Positions 43,075-53,977 of a DNA stretch of 64,000 nt are shown here, in pieces. The position numbers were made by a program, and so were the translations under genes. The stretch lies in NCBI GenBank assembly GCA_002682825.1, contig NOKP01000063.1:83286-147285 (forward strand), written 5' to 3'. A model generated the notes under the pieces. The model was not told the DNA's origin and did not search any database. It was given only the letters and a program-made list of their open reading frames with translations. Positions within the stretch are counted from its first letter, which is position 1; the number at the start of each line of letters is the position of its first letter. Origin of the DNA: Neonectria sp. B-13. Lineage: Eukaryota; Ascomycota; Sordariomycetes; Hypocreales; Nectriaceae.

Positions 43075-44577
43075 ATGTTGTTCTCAAATATCGCTGGTGT
43101 GTTCGCCTTCACCAGTCTGGTTACTGCATCCCCCTCATGGCTTGGAAGACGCACCGAAGAAGAAGAAGCGGCGAAAAAAGTGGTTACAGTCCACGTCACG
43201 GCACCGCCAAAGATAGTCCACGTCACCGTTGTTGAAGTCAAGCACGTCACCGAGACAGCGGTTGAGGTGAAGCACGTCACTGTTGTTCAAACCGTTGTGA
43301 TCGAAAAACCCGTCGAAAAGCAAGTCACCATCATCGAGACATCAGTTATCCACAAAGAAGTCAAGGTCGAGATCCCCGTCACAGTGGTTGAAACTTCAGT
43401 CGTCGAAAAGCCAGTTGAGAAGCAAATCACCGTCATCGAGACATCCGTGGTCGAAAAGCCAGTCGAAAAGTTAGTCACCGTCATCGAAACATCGGTTGTC
43501 CACAAAGAAGTCAAAGTCGAGATCCCCGTCACAGTGGTTGAAACTTCAGTCGTCGAAAAGCCAGTCGAGAAGCAAATCACCGTCATCGAGACATCCGTGG
43601 TCGAAAAGCCAGTCGAAAAGCTAGTCACCGTCATCGAAACATCGGTTGTCCACAAAGAAGTCAAAGTCGAGATCCCTGTCACAGTGGTTCAAACTTCAGT
43701 CGTCGAAAAGCCAGTCGAGAAGCAAATCACCGTTATCGAAACCGTCGTGGTTGAGAAAGCTGTTGAGAAGCCTGTCACCGTCATCCACACTTCGATTGTC
43801 CATAAAGAAGTCGAGATCAAAATCCCCGTTACCGTGATTGAGACCTCGATCGTCGAAACACCAGTCAAAGAGCTAGTGACAGTCATCCACACTTCTATTT
43901 TGGAGAAGCCTATCGAAAAGAAAGTTGAAGTGACAGTCGTCCATACATCCGTCGTCGAACATCCTATCACCGTCATCCACACGTCTATTTTGGAGAAGCC
44001 GGTTGAAAAGAAAGTGGAGGTGACTGTCGTCCATACGTCTGTCGTGGAGCATCCCGTCACTGTCATCCACACTTCTGTTGTCGAAAAGCCGGTCGAAAAG
44101 AAAGTGGAAGTGACAGTCGTCCACACATCCGTTGTTGAGCATCCCGTCACTGTCATTCACACTTCTGTTGTCGAAAAGCCAGTCGAAAAGAAAGTGGAAG
44201 TGACAGTCGTTCACACATCCGTTGTGGAGCATCCCGTCACTGTTATCCACACTTCTGTTGTCGAAAAGCCAGTCGAAAAGGCCGTCACTATCATTCATAC
44301 TGTCCCCGCTCACGAAGCGGTGGAGACGGTCCACGTTACCGCCGTGCACACAGTCTTCGTGACAGCTGAAGCAGGACACATGGTTCACGAGGAAGTTGCG
44401 GAGAAACCACATGTGACGGAGATCCCAAAACTAGCTGAGCCGCTACATTTCAGTAACACAAGTACGTCAGAGACTGCAAACGGGACTGAGGACGCCGAAC
44501 ATGAGAAGAAGGCAGAAGGAACCGCGGAAAAGAAAGCAAGATCCCTGCCTCGAAGAGCGATTCTCCGTAATTGGTAG
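43075..44577 (+). CDS. Secreted protein built from Val/Thr-rich internal repeats
   Basis: Intronless frame of 500 residues. The ATG at 43075 opens a signal peptide (MLFSNIAGVFAFTSLVTA), and the mature part starts near SPSWLG, followed by an acidic/basic stretch (TEEEEAAKK). From residue 40 to about 430 the chain is made of short beta-prone units of the form V-T-V-[IV]-[EH]-T-S-V-V-E-K-P-V-E-K. They are organised as 50-residue repeats in the first part and 30-residue repeats in the second. Hydrophobic residues alternate strictly, as in beta-sheet or amyloid-like cell-surface proteins. A charged tail follows. No GPI signal or membrane anchor is seen. The role is unknown; a wall-associated or assembly protein is inferred from composition. 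The family is not recognised. Confidence 0.8.
   Translation: MLFSNIAGVFAFTSLVTASPSWLGRRTEEEEAAKKVVTVHVTAPPKIVHVTVVEVKHVTETAVEVKHVTVVQTVVIEKPVEKQVTIIETSVIHKEVKVEIPVTVVETSVVEKPVEKQITVIETSVVEKPVEKLVTVIETSVVHKEVKVEIPVTVVETSVVEKPVEKQITVIETSVVEKPVEKLVTVIETSVVHKEVKVEIPVTVVQTSVVEKPVEKQITVIETVVVEKAVEKPVTVIHTSIVHKEVEIKIPVTVIETSIVETPVKELVTVIHTSILEKPIEKKVEVTVVHTSVVEHPITVIHTSILEKPVEKKVEVTVVHTSVVEHPVTVIHTSVVEKPVEKKVEVTVVHTSVVEHPVTVIHTSVVEKPVEKKVEVTVVHTSVVEHPVTVIHTSVVEKPVEKAVTIIHTVPAHEAVETVHVTAVHTVFVTAEAGHMVHEEVAEKPHVTEIPKLAEPLHFSNTSTSETANGTEDAEHEKKAEGTAEKKARSLPRRAILRNW
43324..43776 (+). repeat. 150-nt coding tandem repeats
   Basis: The word CACAAAGAAGTCAA recurs at 43351, 43501 and 43651, a spacing of exactly 150 nt (50 codons). 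The second and third copies are nearly identical, so the array expanded recently. Confidence 0.9.
43921..44280 (+). repeat. 90-nt coding tandem repeats, four copies
   Basis: AAAGTKGARGTGAC recurs at 43921, 44011, 44101 and 44191, a 90-nt (30-codon) period. Copies 3 and 4 are almost identical. Confidence 0.9.
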
Positions 44578-47500
44578 AGCGCCGAGCCTTTTTCCCTCGG
44601 ACGGAACAACGATGATATAGACTGGCTTCTGTACTCGTCTCGCTTGCAACACCAGCAACGGAACTACTTGAAACGGAAATGGCAGGCAAATAATTAAGTT
44701 GCTGGCTGTTCCAGATTTGGATTTGACGACATTATATCTAGAGAGCGCACGGATAATGGGGTGATAATTAAGGGCTATATCAAGGGAAAGGGGAGAAATG
44801 GGTGACCATTTACATTTACGTTGGTGTGTTTATCACACCTCGTGGTTAGTTTGTACATAGTGCATACAATGATATCAACTGCCAAAGTTTTCTTTAATTC
44901 TTAGCTTTGTGGTAGCATTTGATCATGGATGTAAATTGACATGCACAAGTCTCGCCTGCTCACAAATTACCAAGTGCCGCCCTGGTATCTAAGTCCTTTC
45001 TTTAATCACGATCGCTGCCAGCCCCCCCTTGTCAATGAAGATATCTTTCCAAAACGGTCCAATCCCCACGACTTCGGCATGTACCGGTCAAGCAACTATG
45101 TACGACAATTTCTTCAGATCCTTAGTTCTGATTCTCAGGTAGTCAAACATCTGCATCTCCTCCATAACTTTGAGGTCGCAAAAGAAACCCCCTGAATTCA
45201 GTTTCCGAGTTTTTTATGAACAGTCTGATTGTCGCCATCTACGTGTACGCATTCCCGCCATTCACCTTCGATGGTTGATCATCAATGACTTCTGTACTTC
45301 CAGTTGGTTGTTTATTTGGATCAATCGCGTCGCATTGTCGAAATTTGCACTGCTTCTATAGCTGACAAAGAGGTGCGATGCCTACATAGCTCGGTTCTTA
45401 AATAAGTCACAATCAAGACCTTACTTAGTACCAGTCTCTAGAAAGATTTCATCAAAAACAACTATATTAAGTCCTAATAGAGACTGCGAATTATCTACAT
45501 TATTCACAAGATTTAAGAGCCAAGTAGAATTGATGTAATGGTTTATAAGATTTCTGTTCTATTATAATAACTTTAATTTGTAATGCCCAATTTAACTCTA
45601 AGCCATGATCAGTACAATGACAGCCATTACGGTCATATAAACCGTAAACTGGATATCCAGTTATATAAGCTACTGCTTCTCAGTCCGTGCCGTTCGCTGC
45701 GTTACCGACTAATTTAGCTGTCAGATGATTTTTCGAACCACTCCTATTGTGATCGACAATATCGGATGGAAGATCTACAGCTTTGCCGTCTTGAACACCA
45801 TTTATAAGTCGAGGGGGCTGTCAGCACAAGATTCTTAGCTTAGTAAAGTCCTGTATTATCCGTAGAGTAATCCAGAGAGTGGCAGCGAGATTTGAAGTTA
45901 GAGGACACGGTATATTGGCAGTCAATTCCGCTCTTCATGGCGCTACTGTTAGATCCTGTCTTGATGCAATCATTCTGGCTTGAACGGCTATAATGGCTGC
46001 CATCTCATTGACCATGGACAAGACTGAACAAAATTCCTTTCAACTACATTATCCTAGAACATTTATGAAGATAAGAGACTGTTTCCCTTTAACATGACAA
46101 AATCCACCGTTTTCGGGAAAGCTTGAACAGTTCTTCAGAAGCGTATCAAGGGGTACGGCTAGTGTCCACAAGAGATTGCCTGGGTCATGAACCATTAAAA
46201 ACCCATTGTCGCCTGTTTTCTGGTTCGTCTACGGCATACATGTTTAGTCGTGCGTACGAAGTGCGTACGAAGTGCAAGGAGACAGCCGCCAGGAAAAACC
46301 GGTGTTCTCCCACCTGCGACACCGTCTCCCGGAGGCCATGAGTGATATCACGGCCACGTTGCCTAAGTAACGTGGGGCACAGAGGCTTTCTGGCCGAGCA
46401 TCTGCAGCAATTCAGCTTCCAATGTTCTGCACAGCGTGGGACAGATTAGCGTACCACAACACCACTGTGACGGAGTACGTACCTGCCATCCTAATTTCCT
46501 CAATATAGACTTCTGGATCTTGGAGGAGGGATCTTCCAAGATACAGCTGCTATCGTGGCGCCTCAACATCCTCCCAGTCGGTTTGCTTTTCAACATGGGG
46601 CGGGCCACGCGTCCAGAAGGGCGGTGGGCCACTAGCGTACCGAGCCGACAAAGATCGTCGGACCGTCTTTAAGGAAGAGATCATAGAGTCACCCATTTCC
46701 CCCGTGAGCCGGTGTTGATTCTTCTCAAACCTCCAGAGACGGTTGGGATGGATCAAGACGACCGCCGTGAGGAGGTTCTACTCCTCCAGCTAGACTCTAA
46801 TGTAGGTTCTATACAGAGAGAGCATGGTGGATGCTTATATCATCTGCTGCATTGGAGAGTAGACAGTACCGATCGTAGCTGGGTAATAATGTGCCAGCAC
46901 GACTGCCCGCTAACGTAAACAGCGGTTTCACGTACGAGCTTGACCCGATATCATTGTATTGCCGAGAACAGAGTCTGGCACTTTTTTTATCCAACAGTAA
47001 AATGCCGTAAAATAGACACCGTTTATTGCCCTAACCTCCAGATTTATTGGCGAATAAGATACTTTGGGAACTTAGCTGACCAGCGCGGAGGTGGCCGGTA
47101 ACAAGCCAGCGACTCTTCTATAGTAATACCGCCATGACGCTTGAATTCCCCAACTAGATTGCCTGCAGCTGCATGACGTTCGGCTATTGTATTAGTATAA
47201 TCCAGCGCATTGTCATTGAAGTTCAACGAGGCTGGTCGAACTTGTCTCCCTTCGACCACGTCGCAACCTTCGTATTTGCCATGGAAACAACTGGGGTTCC
47301 GATGCACCTGGTGCCACCGTCGCCGACGCAGGCGCTTTTCCCAGCAGACCGCTTTCGGGAGGTAGGAACCTCGCGCCCCTGGAAGTTGCGTATGTGGTGG
47401 GGAATCTGTGGTTGGTGCCGGCGTGAGTGCAATTGTTCCGGTGGGCGCTCGCGCTTATCGTATAATAATGGATGCTTTCATTTGATACGTGTTGGCCTGA

Positions 47501-48140
47501 GAGTGGACTGATCTGGAGCGTTCACTATCGTATTGAGGAGACGGTGTTAAAGATCTGGCACCAAATTGCGGAGCTTTATTGTGGTTTGGAGTATCCAGAT
47601 GAGCTCAAATTAGGTGGTAAATATTGAAGTACTACGGCATGCTGTGGAAAAGCTCGACAAGAACCAGAACCTTGTCACCCGGGTTATTTAAAACTCGTTT
47701 ATTTGTAACTAAATTTCAGTTGCCACCAGGAACCTTTTGTTTGACAATACTGCTAAAACTGACTGTAAAGAGTCTTTCTCACATTGTTGGTTCTGCAGGG
47801 TAAGACACTCAACCAGAAGGAGTTTGGGACGGAGCGGCTCGGTAACTGGTGGATTGGGCTGTCCGACGACATCATAATCCATACGTCTTACCTCCGGTAC
47901 CTAAATTCTCTCGGTGTGTCGTGGGAAAAAACTGGACCTGGACCAAGGCTTTGTGTGAAAGGATCTGAACTTGGTCCTAGGCATCGGTTACCATTCAGGT
48001 GTGCGAGAAAGTGTTTTCGCGGAAGGCAAAACAAAAAGATGGGCCAGGCACACACGCTGCCGCGAACTGAGACGAGCGACGGGATATTAATTGCACGAAT
48101 CATGATAAGTTGTTCAAGAGTGTGCTTCCGTTGAGCATCC
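44578..48140. other. Long stretch without a recognised gene
   Basis: Only short frames occur (up to about 120 codons, for example 47173-47511 plus and 47784-48134 plus). None has a domain, signal peptide or splice-supported extension. The part 45360-46100 is moderately AT-rich. Confidence 0.5.
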
Positions 48141-48477
48141 CGAGTACTAGGAAGACTTTGGGGGACAAGGTATGGCAGGGAGGATATTGAGAGGATACCG
48201 CAGCGGGTCCATGATGACGACGCAGGGCTCTCCATAAAAGGAAGCATATACCTAACCTAAATGTCACGGCTCTGTGTCTCCAGTTTTTGACATCATTCTG
48301 CGGGACGTAGAGTGTAGGGTAGTAATCGTGTTCCCAGACATAAACGGCCTCGGTGGTATCGACGATGACAGTGTGGTTGTGGATGGCCCGCACCCGACGA
48401 GATGTTGGCAGCGTTTTCCGAGGGCCGTTTTGGATGAGGCTTTGGCCAAGATCCAGGATTCCTTGCTTCTGTGCCAT
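48141..48477 (-). pseudogene. DUF427-domain protein remnant
   Basis: From the ATG at 48477 the minus frame contains RRVRAIHNHTVIVDTTEA, then VYVWEHDYYPTLYVPQNDV. This matches the start of a DUF427 domain (V-R-V...N...IADT..A..V.E....P.YY.P..DV). After that the expected cysteine-containing core is missing and the frame is unlike the family, although a second frame (about 48170-48250) has ASFYGEPCVV, which may be the end of a shortened domain. The function of DUF427 is unknown. It is counted as a broken gene. Confidence 0.55.
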
Positions 48478-49292
48478 GATTGCTTGGTCTTGAGAATTTG
48501 AACAGGGAGCTGCTGGTGGCTTACCTTTAAATGCACCCCGCTCTGGAATGACGCTATCATGTACGAATTAGTCAGCTTCGATTTATAATCACTCCCAAAG
48601 GGCTAACAACTTTAACTGTAGGTCTTCCTTTGGCTTTGATAACAGAAAGCCGCGGGTGTGCAGCTAGGCTAGATCGGGAAGGTGGGGCGGAAAGGGGCGT
48701 AGGGTGTGTGAGTGTATGCGATCTAATGCATCCGTGTGTAAGATCCCGGCTTGAAGGGGAGGGGAGGTTAGGGTCTATTGTAAGAGCTAAACTAGTCTTT
48801 AGGGTTATAGTTAGAGCTAAGAATTAAAGCTATCTACTAATATAAATTTTGCCTTTAGAGGTAAAACCCTATAGATACTATAATCTTAGAACTCTACTAA
48901 AGTTTATTTTTTAGTACCTTAATAGTATTCATTTATATTTAGCTAATTAAAACTAAGTACTTAACTATATTTCTATTAACTATTTTTCTATTAACTACTA
49001 TACTAGATAATTAGGTATTACCCTATTTTATTATCTTTCTTTAGTTTCTATACTATATATCTTAGTATTATAGCCTAAGTTAACCTTAGTTATATAGTAT
49101 ATATATTTAAATATAATAGTCCTTAGTAGTATATATCTAGAGAAGGGGCTAAAGGTTAAATAATATAAAAGAAAATAAAAAAAACAATAGTATAATAGGC
49201 TTAATACCTAAGCTTAAGGTAATAATAACTTAAGAAGATAAAAGTTTCTACTGTAAAGTTAAGGTATAAGTTTTACTATCTTAATCAGCTGG

Positions 49293-49371
49293 AAAAGCTA
49301 AATCTTAGAAAAGCTAGATCTTAGAAAAGCTAGATCTTAGAAAAGCTAGACCTTAAAAAGCTAGATCTTAG
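49293..49371. repeat. 16-bp tandem array, about five units
   Basis: Units of AAAAGCTAGATCTTAG occur at 49293, 49309, 49325, 49341 and 49357; they differ by transitions and one lost base. Confidence 0.9.
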
Positions 49372-49635
49372 AAAAGGCTAAAATCCCTTAGGATAAAAGC
49401 CCAGCTTATAAGGCTTTACACTTTCCAAGTTACCCCTTTACATTCCATCCAATCTTCCATATAATACAAAGACTATACAACCAATCATATAAAATAACCT
49501 TCCAAATCGCACTATAGCTTAGCAAGCCCTTGTTAAGCTATACCTATAGGCTTTTATATAATCTATATAGCCTATTTCAAGCAGATTCAAGCCTTATTTC
49601 TAAACTGTAAATTATAGTTCAAAAGTCTAATGTTA

Positions 49636-51274
49636 TAGCCCGGGTTAGGACTAGGCAGTTACAATCAGTAGAATTATTTCAGTACCCACTTTTTCCTTCC
49701 TATTATAGTATATAATACTTATACATTAAATAAGCTCTATTTAATATAGTTTAATACTAATAAGTATATATATATTAAATAAGTACTATTTAATACAACT
49801 TAATATCATTTAATTATACTAGTCTTTTATATATATATATATTCACTTAGTATATTAAATAAAAACCTTAAGCTCCTTAGCTATTAATACTATACTTTGA
49901 TTATATAATAACTTACTATTATACATTATTATTATAATCTATATTGCTTATTATAATATTCTAATCTACTTGATTATTAAACTATATACTTTAGATCTAT
50001 CTTAGACCCTTAGGTTAAGCCTAACTATTATATCTAATCTATAAGATATAAAAGAGGTTAAAACTAATTAATACTCTAAGGCTAAAGAATTAGTTTAGTT
50101 AATAGTCTTTAGTTATTATATTCTATTATAAGATAGAATCTAGCTTAATAGAGTAATAGTCTAATAGATTATAATAGAATAGATCTTTCTAGAGAGGCTA
50201 GCTTTAAAGCTAGAAAGGAATAATAATATTATTAATATAGAGAAAAGGTTTATTAATAGTCTAAAGTATAATAACTATATCTTATAGATTATATAGCTAA
50301 TAAGTAATATTATATTAATTAATCTATAATCAAAGGAGTAATAACTATATTAGAAAGTAAAAGAATCTAGTTATTTCTAATATTAGCTATAAAGTATAGA
50401 GGGATTTAGTAGAGAGAGTTCTAGGAAGCTAGAGAGGGTAAAAGTTAATAATTAGATTTAAAATCTAAAGATTTATTCTCTTATTAAGCTTAAGCAAAGG
50501 AAATATATAACTATTTAATATAATTATAGATAAGTAGAAATAGTAGTTTAAATAGTAGTTTTAATAGTAATAGTATATATATATTATATTTATTTCTATT
50601 AATTTTCTATTAGTTATAAATAGATTATAATTTTTAACTATAATCTTATTATAGATTATAACTTTAAACTATAATCTATTAAATAGAATTATAATTCTAA
50701 ATTATAATCTAATAAAGATATTACTAAGTATATATATATTTATTTAGTACTTTAGATAAAAGCCTTATACTCTTTAGCTATTAATATTCTAACTTAATTA
50801 TATAATAACTTATTATTATATATTATTATTATAATCTATATTACTTATTATAATATCTTAATCTACTTAATTATTAAATTATATATTTTAAATATAATAG
50901 TTAGATTTATCCTAAGAGTATAAAATAAATCTAAAGTATATAGTTTAATAATTAAGTAGATTAGAACATTATAATAAGTAATATAGATTATAATAATAAT
51001 ATACAAAAGTAAGTTATTATATAACCAAGTAGGAGTATTAATAGCTAAGGAGCTTAAAGCTCTTATCTAATATACTAAGTAAATATAATTATATACTATA
51101 GTAATTATATAAGCTTATTAAGTAATAGTAAGTTTATTATTATAGCTTATTATAATAGAGTAAGCTAGATAGTATAGCTTATATAGTTAGGGTAAGTTTA
51201 GGAATATAGATATTGTAAAAAGTAGGTATATTATAGTTCTACTAGTTGTAACTGCCTGATCCCAACCTAGGCTA
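49636..51274. mobile_element. Degraded TIR transposon, 1.64 kb
   Basis: The left end TAGCCCGGGTTAGGACTAGG and the right end (inverse) TAGCCTAGGTTGGGATCAGG form inverted repeats of 29 nt that differ only by transitions. TA dinucleotides flank both sides (49634-49635 and 51275-51276). The inverted similarity extends inward for about 350-400 bp on each side (for example CTCCTTAGCTATTAATA at about 49872 against its complement near 51040). A further inverted copy of the arm lies at about 50760-50890. No transposase frame survives. Confidence 0.75.
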
Positions 51275-51350
51275 TAATAACTTACTTATCTATTCTACTT
51301 GCTTATTATATATATTAAGCTAAATAAATCCTAATAAAATATCTATAGGT

Positions 51351-52736
51351 ATTACATAATACAGTGTTACTTACACTGTGCATATACTGTGTAAATCTAT
51401 TGCTATCGCCTTATTGGCCTGATTACATCTCGATTTACTTTCCGAGTTATTTAGACAAAGTTTAGAAATCTCTTCTCTAAACCACTAATAACACAACAAT
51501 AACCTATCCAATCATCATACATGTGATCTATGATATAAAGCTGCTTCCGGTCTATCCGATGGGCCTAGCTCGGTTGCAATTGGTCTGCTGTATCTTGGGC
51601 AATTTGTCTATAAAGAGAGAGCGTTTGCCTGCTCTATTTAAAGTTCTCTATATATTTCATGCACTCAATTCTTACTCAATTGGACCAATAAGAACATCAT
51701 TGTGACCCACTTTTTCTGCTCTATCCAATGAGCTATTCCATTGTCTCAAGGACCTTCTTCAGAGACCCTAATTGCTATAAGAAGTTCCCTATCCTATTAG
51801 TTACTTATTTTACTGATTTTGAATACCCTATCGAGCAGGCTTTATCTTTCCTAACAAGAAAAGAGGGGGCTGGTGTGTTGGTGAGGGTGACCCAGGACAG
51901 CCAGCAAGGAAAAAGAGACACCCAACCGGTTTGGTTGTGATTGTAGCTGAGAGAGAGACGCGGCTTGTCCTTTTGACTTCTCGGGTGGCAAGGCAAAAGT
52001 CAGTCAAATCGAATGCAATTTTAAAACAGAAAAGATCATTAGAATAAGGCCAGCACGATCAAAAGGAACACTCAAAAATTGACTAGAAAACAGACATCTT
52101 TGGCTCTCAAATTCACTGCCTAAGCTGATGTCTTTGCTAACTTGCTTGATGGACTCTGTCCGTCCCCATCTCCCTTTTAATCTCAGCAGAAATTGGACCA
52201 ATTGTTGAAAGAGGCCCTTAGCCAATGAAATCACTGTAATGCCTGCACCTTATCCGGACCTCAATGTCTGCTGGCCCCAACACACTGGAGGGATCCTAGA
52301 TCAATTGAATCATCAGATTTGGGCTCTACACTCTATTGAACACTAAGGCTTAGATCGAATTGACCGTACACTATCCAACAATAAGTTTTTTAATTTTTCT
52401 ATAGTAAGGATAGCTTTAGGGTTAATTAATCTATCTTGGTTTATTCTATAGGTAAAAAGGGCGGGAATTGATGTGGAGCCTCCAGGGTAGGAGGAGACTT
52501 TTGAAAGGGGAGGAGTTAGGACCGGGGAGGCCCACTTTGGGCTGCCAGTATCACGTGCGCGGCCGAAACTGGCATCTGCTTAAAAAGGCGCTGATCAATC
52601 AATCAATCAATCAATTAATCAAAGGATATCAGAGCAGAAATAGAAGTGCATTCTGACTATTAGACATGGCGTCGGCCTCGAGCACATACGACAGACCAAC
52701 CTGCCTATGTCTAGGGCGACTGGAATCCCCGGATTT
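51351..52736. other. Intergenic; simple repeat
   Basis: No gene is recognised. An (ATCA/AATC)n microsatellite is present at 52592-52624. The stretch 52000-52560 has mixed composition and may be a retro-element relic, but no LTR pair was found within the window. Confidence 0.4.
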
Positions 52737-53977
52737 CTATGGTGTTCCCGACCAAACGTCTGACAGGAATTCCTCAATCGCAGTAAACTTGCAGTCTGGT
52801 AAGAGTCGATTCCATTCATCTGACGTAATCCAGCCTCCTTTAGAAATGCTCAAAAGCAGCGCGATAAGAGCGTGTTTGGAGGTGGCATCGATCTGGTCTT
52901 GAGGGATGGAAGGATGACGAAACTGCGGAACCCACGAAGTCTTGATGACTCCAGCTTCTATATCCTCGAGGTGTACCTTCTCTGTCTCAAAAGGTTTGCC
53001 TTCCATGCTTTGTTAGCGTGCTCCAGCTCAGAATTTCGCCTATAGGCTTTCAGCGTACCTCGGAGTTTCTCGCCAAGCGCCAGAAGCTGACCTATCGTTA
53101 CTTTGTTGCCAGTTATGCCGCCGATGACAGGCCATTCCTCTTCATACTCCACCGCTCTAGACACGACACGTGCAAGATCTTGGACCGTTGTGAGGGTCAA
53201 AGAGTCTTCTTCATGGCCCTTCAGCAGGATAGCTCGCCGGTTCTGGAGGTCGATGAACAAATTCAATGGCGTCAGGTGTTTGGCCGTCTTAAAGGGCGAC
53301 GCGAAATAGTTTAGGAAGATCCCTTGCTGGAATAGGGTATATTCCAAAACCTATTAGGGTCCTGTTAACCGTCATGAGCATTCCGTTTCAGGGATTTGAT
53401 CTCGCCTTTTTCTCTCTGTTCAATTCTTTCAGATACTCGCGCACCTCTGCTTTACCAAGATACATTGGGAGGTCTGTAAGGCCGGACCTGTCGTGTGGGT
53501 CAGTCATAGTCTCTGCTGCCCATATTAATCGACATAGCTTACGAGCCCCATTCGCTTGGAGCAAAACGTTTCACGCCCGCCGCAATAGCGGCATCAATCA
53601 GAGTCTTCTGGGCAATACTCCCTGGGTCCCAATGCACCACGATAAATGAGAGGACAGTGTGTACTCCCCGCAGGATCTCGGTCAATTGGTCCCGATCCTC
53701 GTAGTTGACCTTAACCCACGAGACACCTGGTCTAACATCTCCCGGCGGAGCATCCTTTGAAGGGATTAGCACTGCTACGAACAGCTAATAGGAACGCAGA
53801 TCATGGGTTCAACAAACCTTTCTGGATAATATGAGGATGTCGTGCTGCTTTGTAGCAGCGAGGGCGTCGACAACTTCCTGGCCAACCTCTGCGCGGTATT
53901 TCAGCGCGATGCAATGCGGCAGTTAGGTATCATAGCAGCGTACCGCCCGAACCACCAGCGACTGCGATCTTCACCAT
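52737..53977 (-). CDS. NmrA-like / isoflavone-reductase-like NAD(P)-binding protein
   Basis: Six exons join in one frame: 53977-53944, 53888-53818, 53754-53543, 53487-53406, 53350-53059 and 52999-52737, giving 317 residues. The N-terminus is a Rossmann beta1-turn (VKIAVAGGSGEVGQE, a variant GxxGxxG). Next come RFAPSEWGS at the end of the first half and LEYTLFQQGIFLNYF typical of the PCBER/NmrA family. The C-terminal part includes GEKLRGKPFETE and WVPQFRHPSIPQ. Splitting the coding part this way removes every stop. The fourth intron (53351-53405) has a GC donor (AAG|GCGAGA) and TAG acceptor. Such proteins reduce phenylpropanoid-like substrates or sense NAD(P). The substrate is unknown. Confidence 0.83.

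Larger units (their letters stand above)
48780..51350. repeat. AT-rich island (RIP-like repeat DNA)
   Basis: About 2.5 kb of extremely AT-rich sequence with no reading frame above 60 codons. Its edges with normal DNA are sharp at about 48780 and 51350. It includes a tandem array (49293-49371), a TIR element (49636-51274) and a palindromic segment near 50905. This is the appearance of repeat DNA after repeat-induced point mutation. Confidence 0.8.

Noticed and set aside
43287..44412. Long minus-strand frames opposite the repeat protein
   Set aside because: They mirror the coding repeats in the antisense direction (Thr/Ser-rich periodic output). The plus frame has a signal peptide and a complete gene structure.
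52592..52624. Attachment site or regulatory element at the AATC repeat
   Set aside because: It is a plain tetranucleotide microsatellite with no paired sequence elsewhere in the window.
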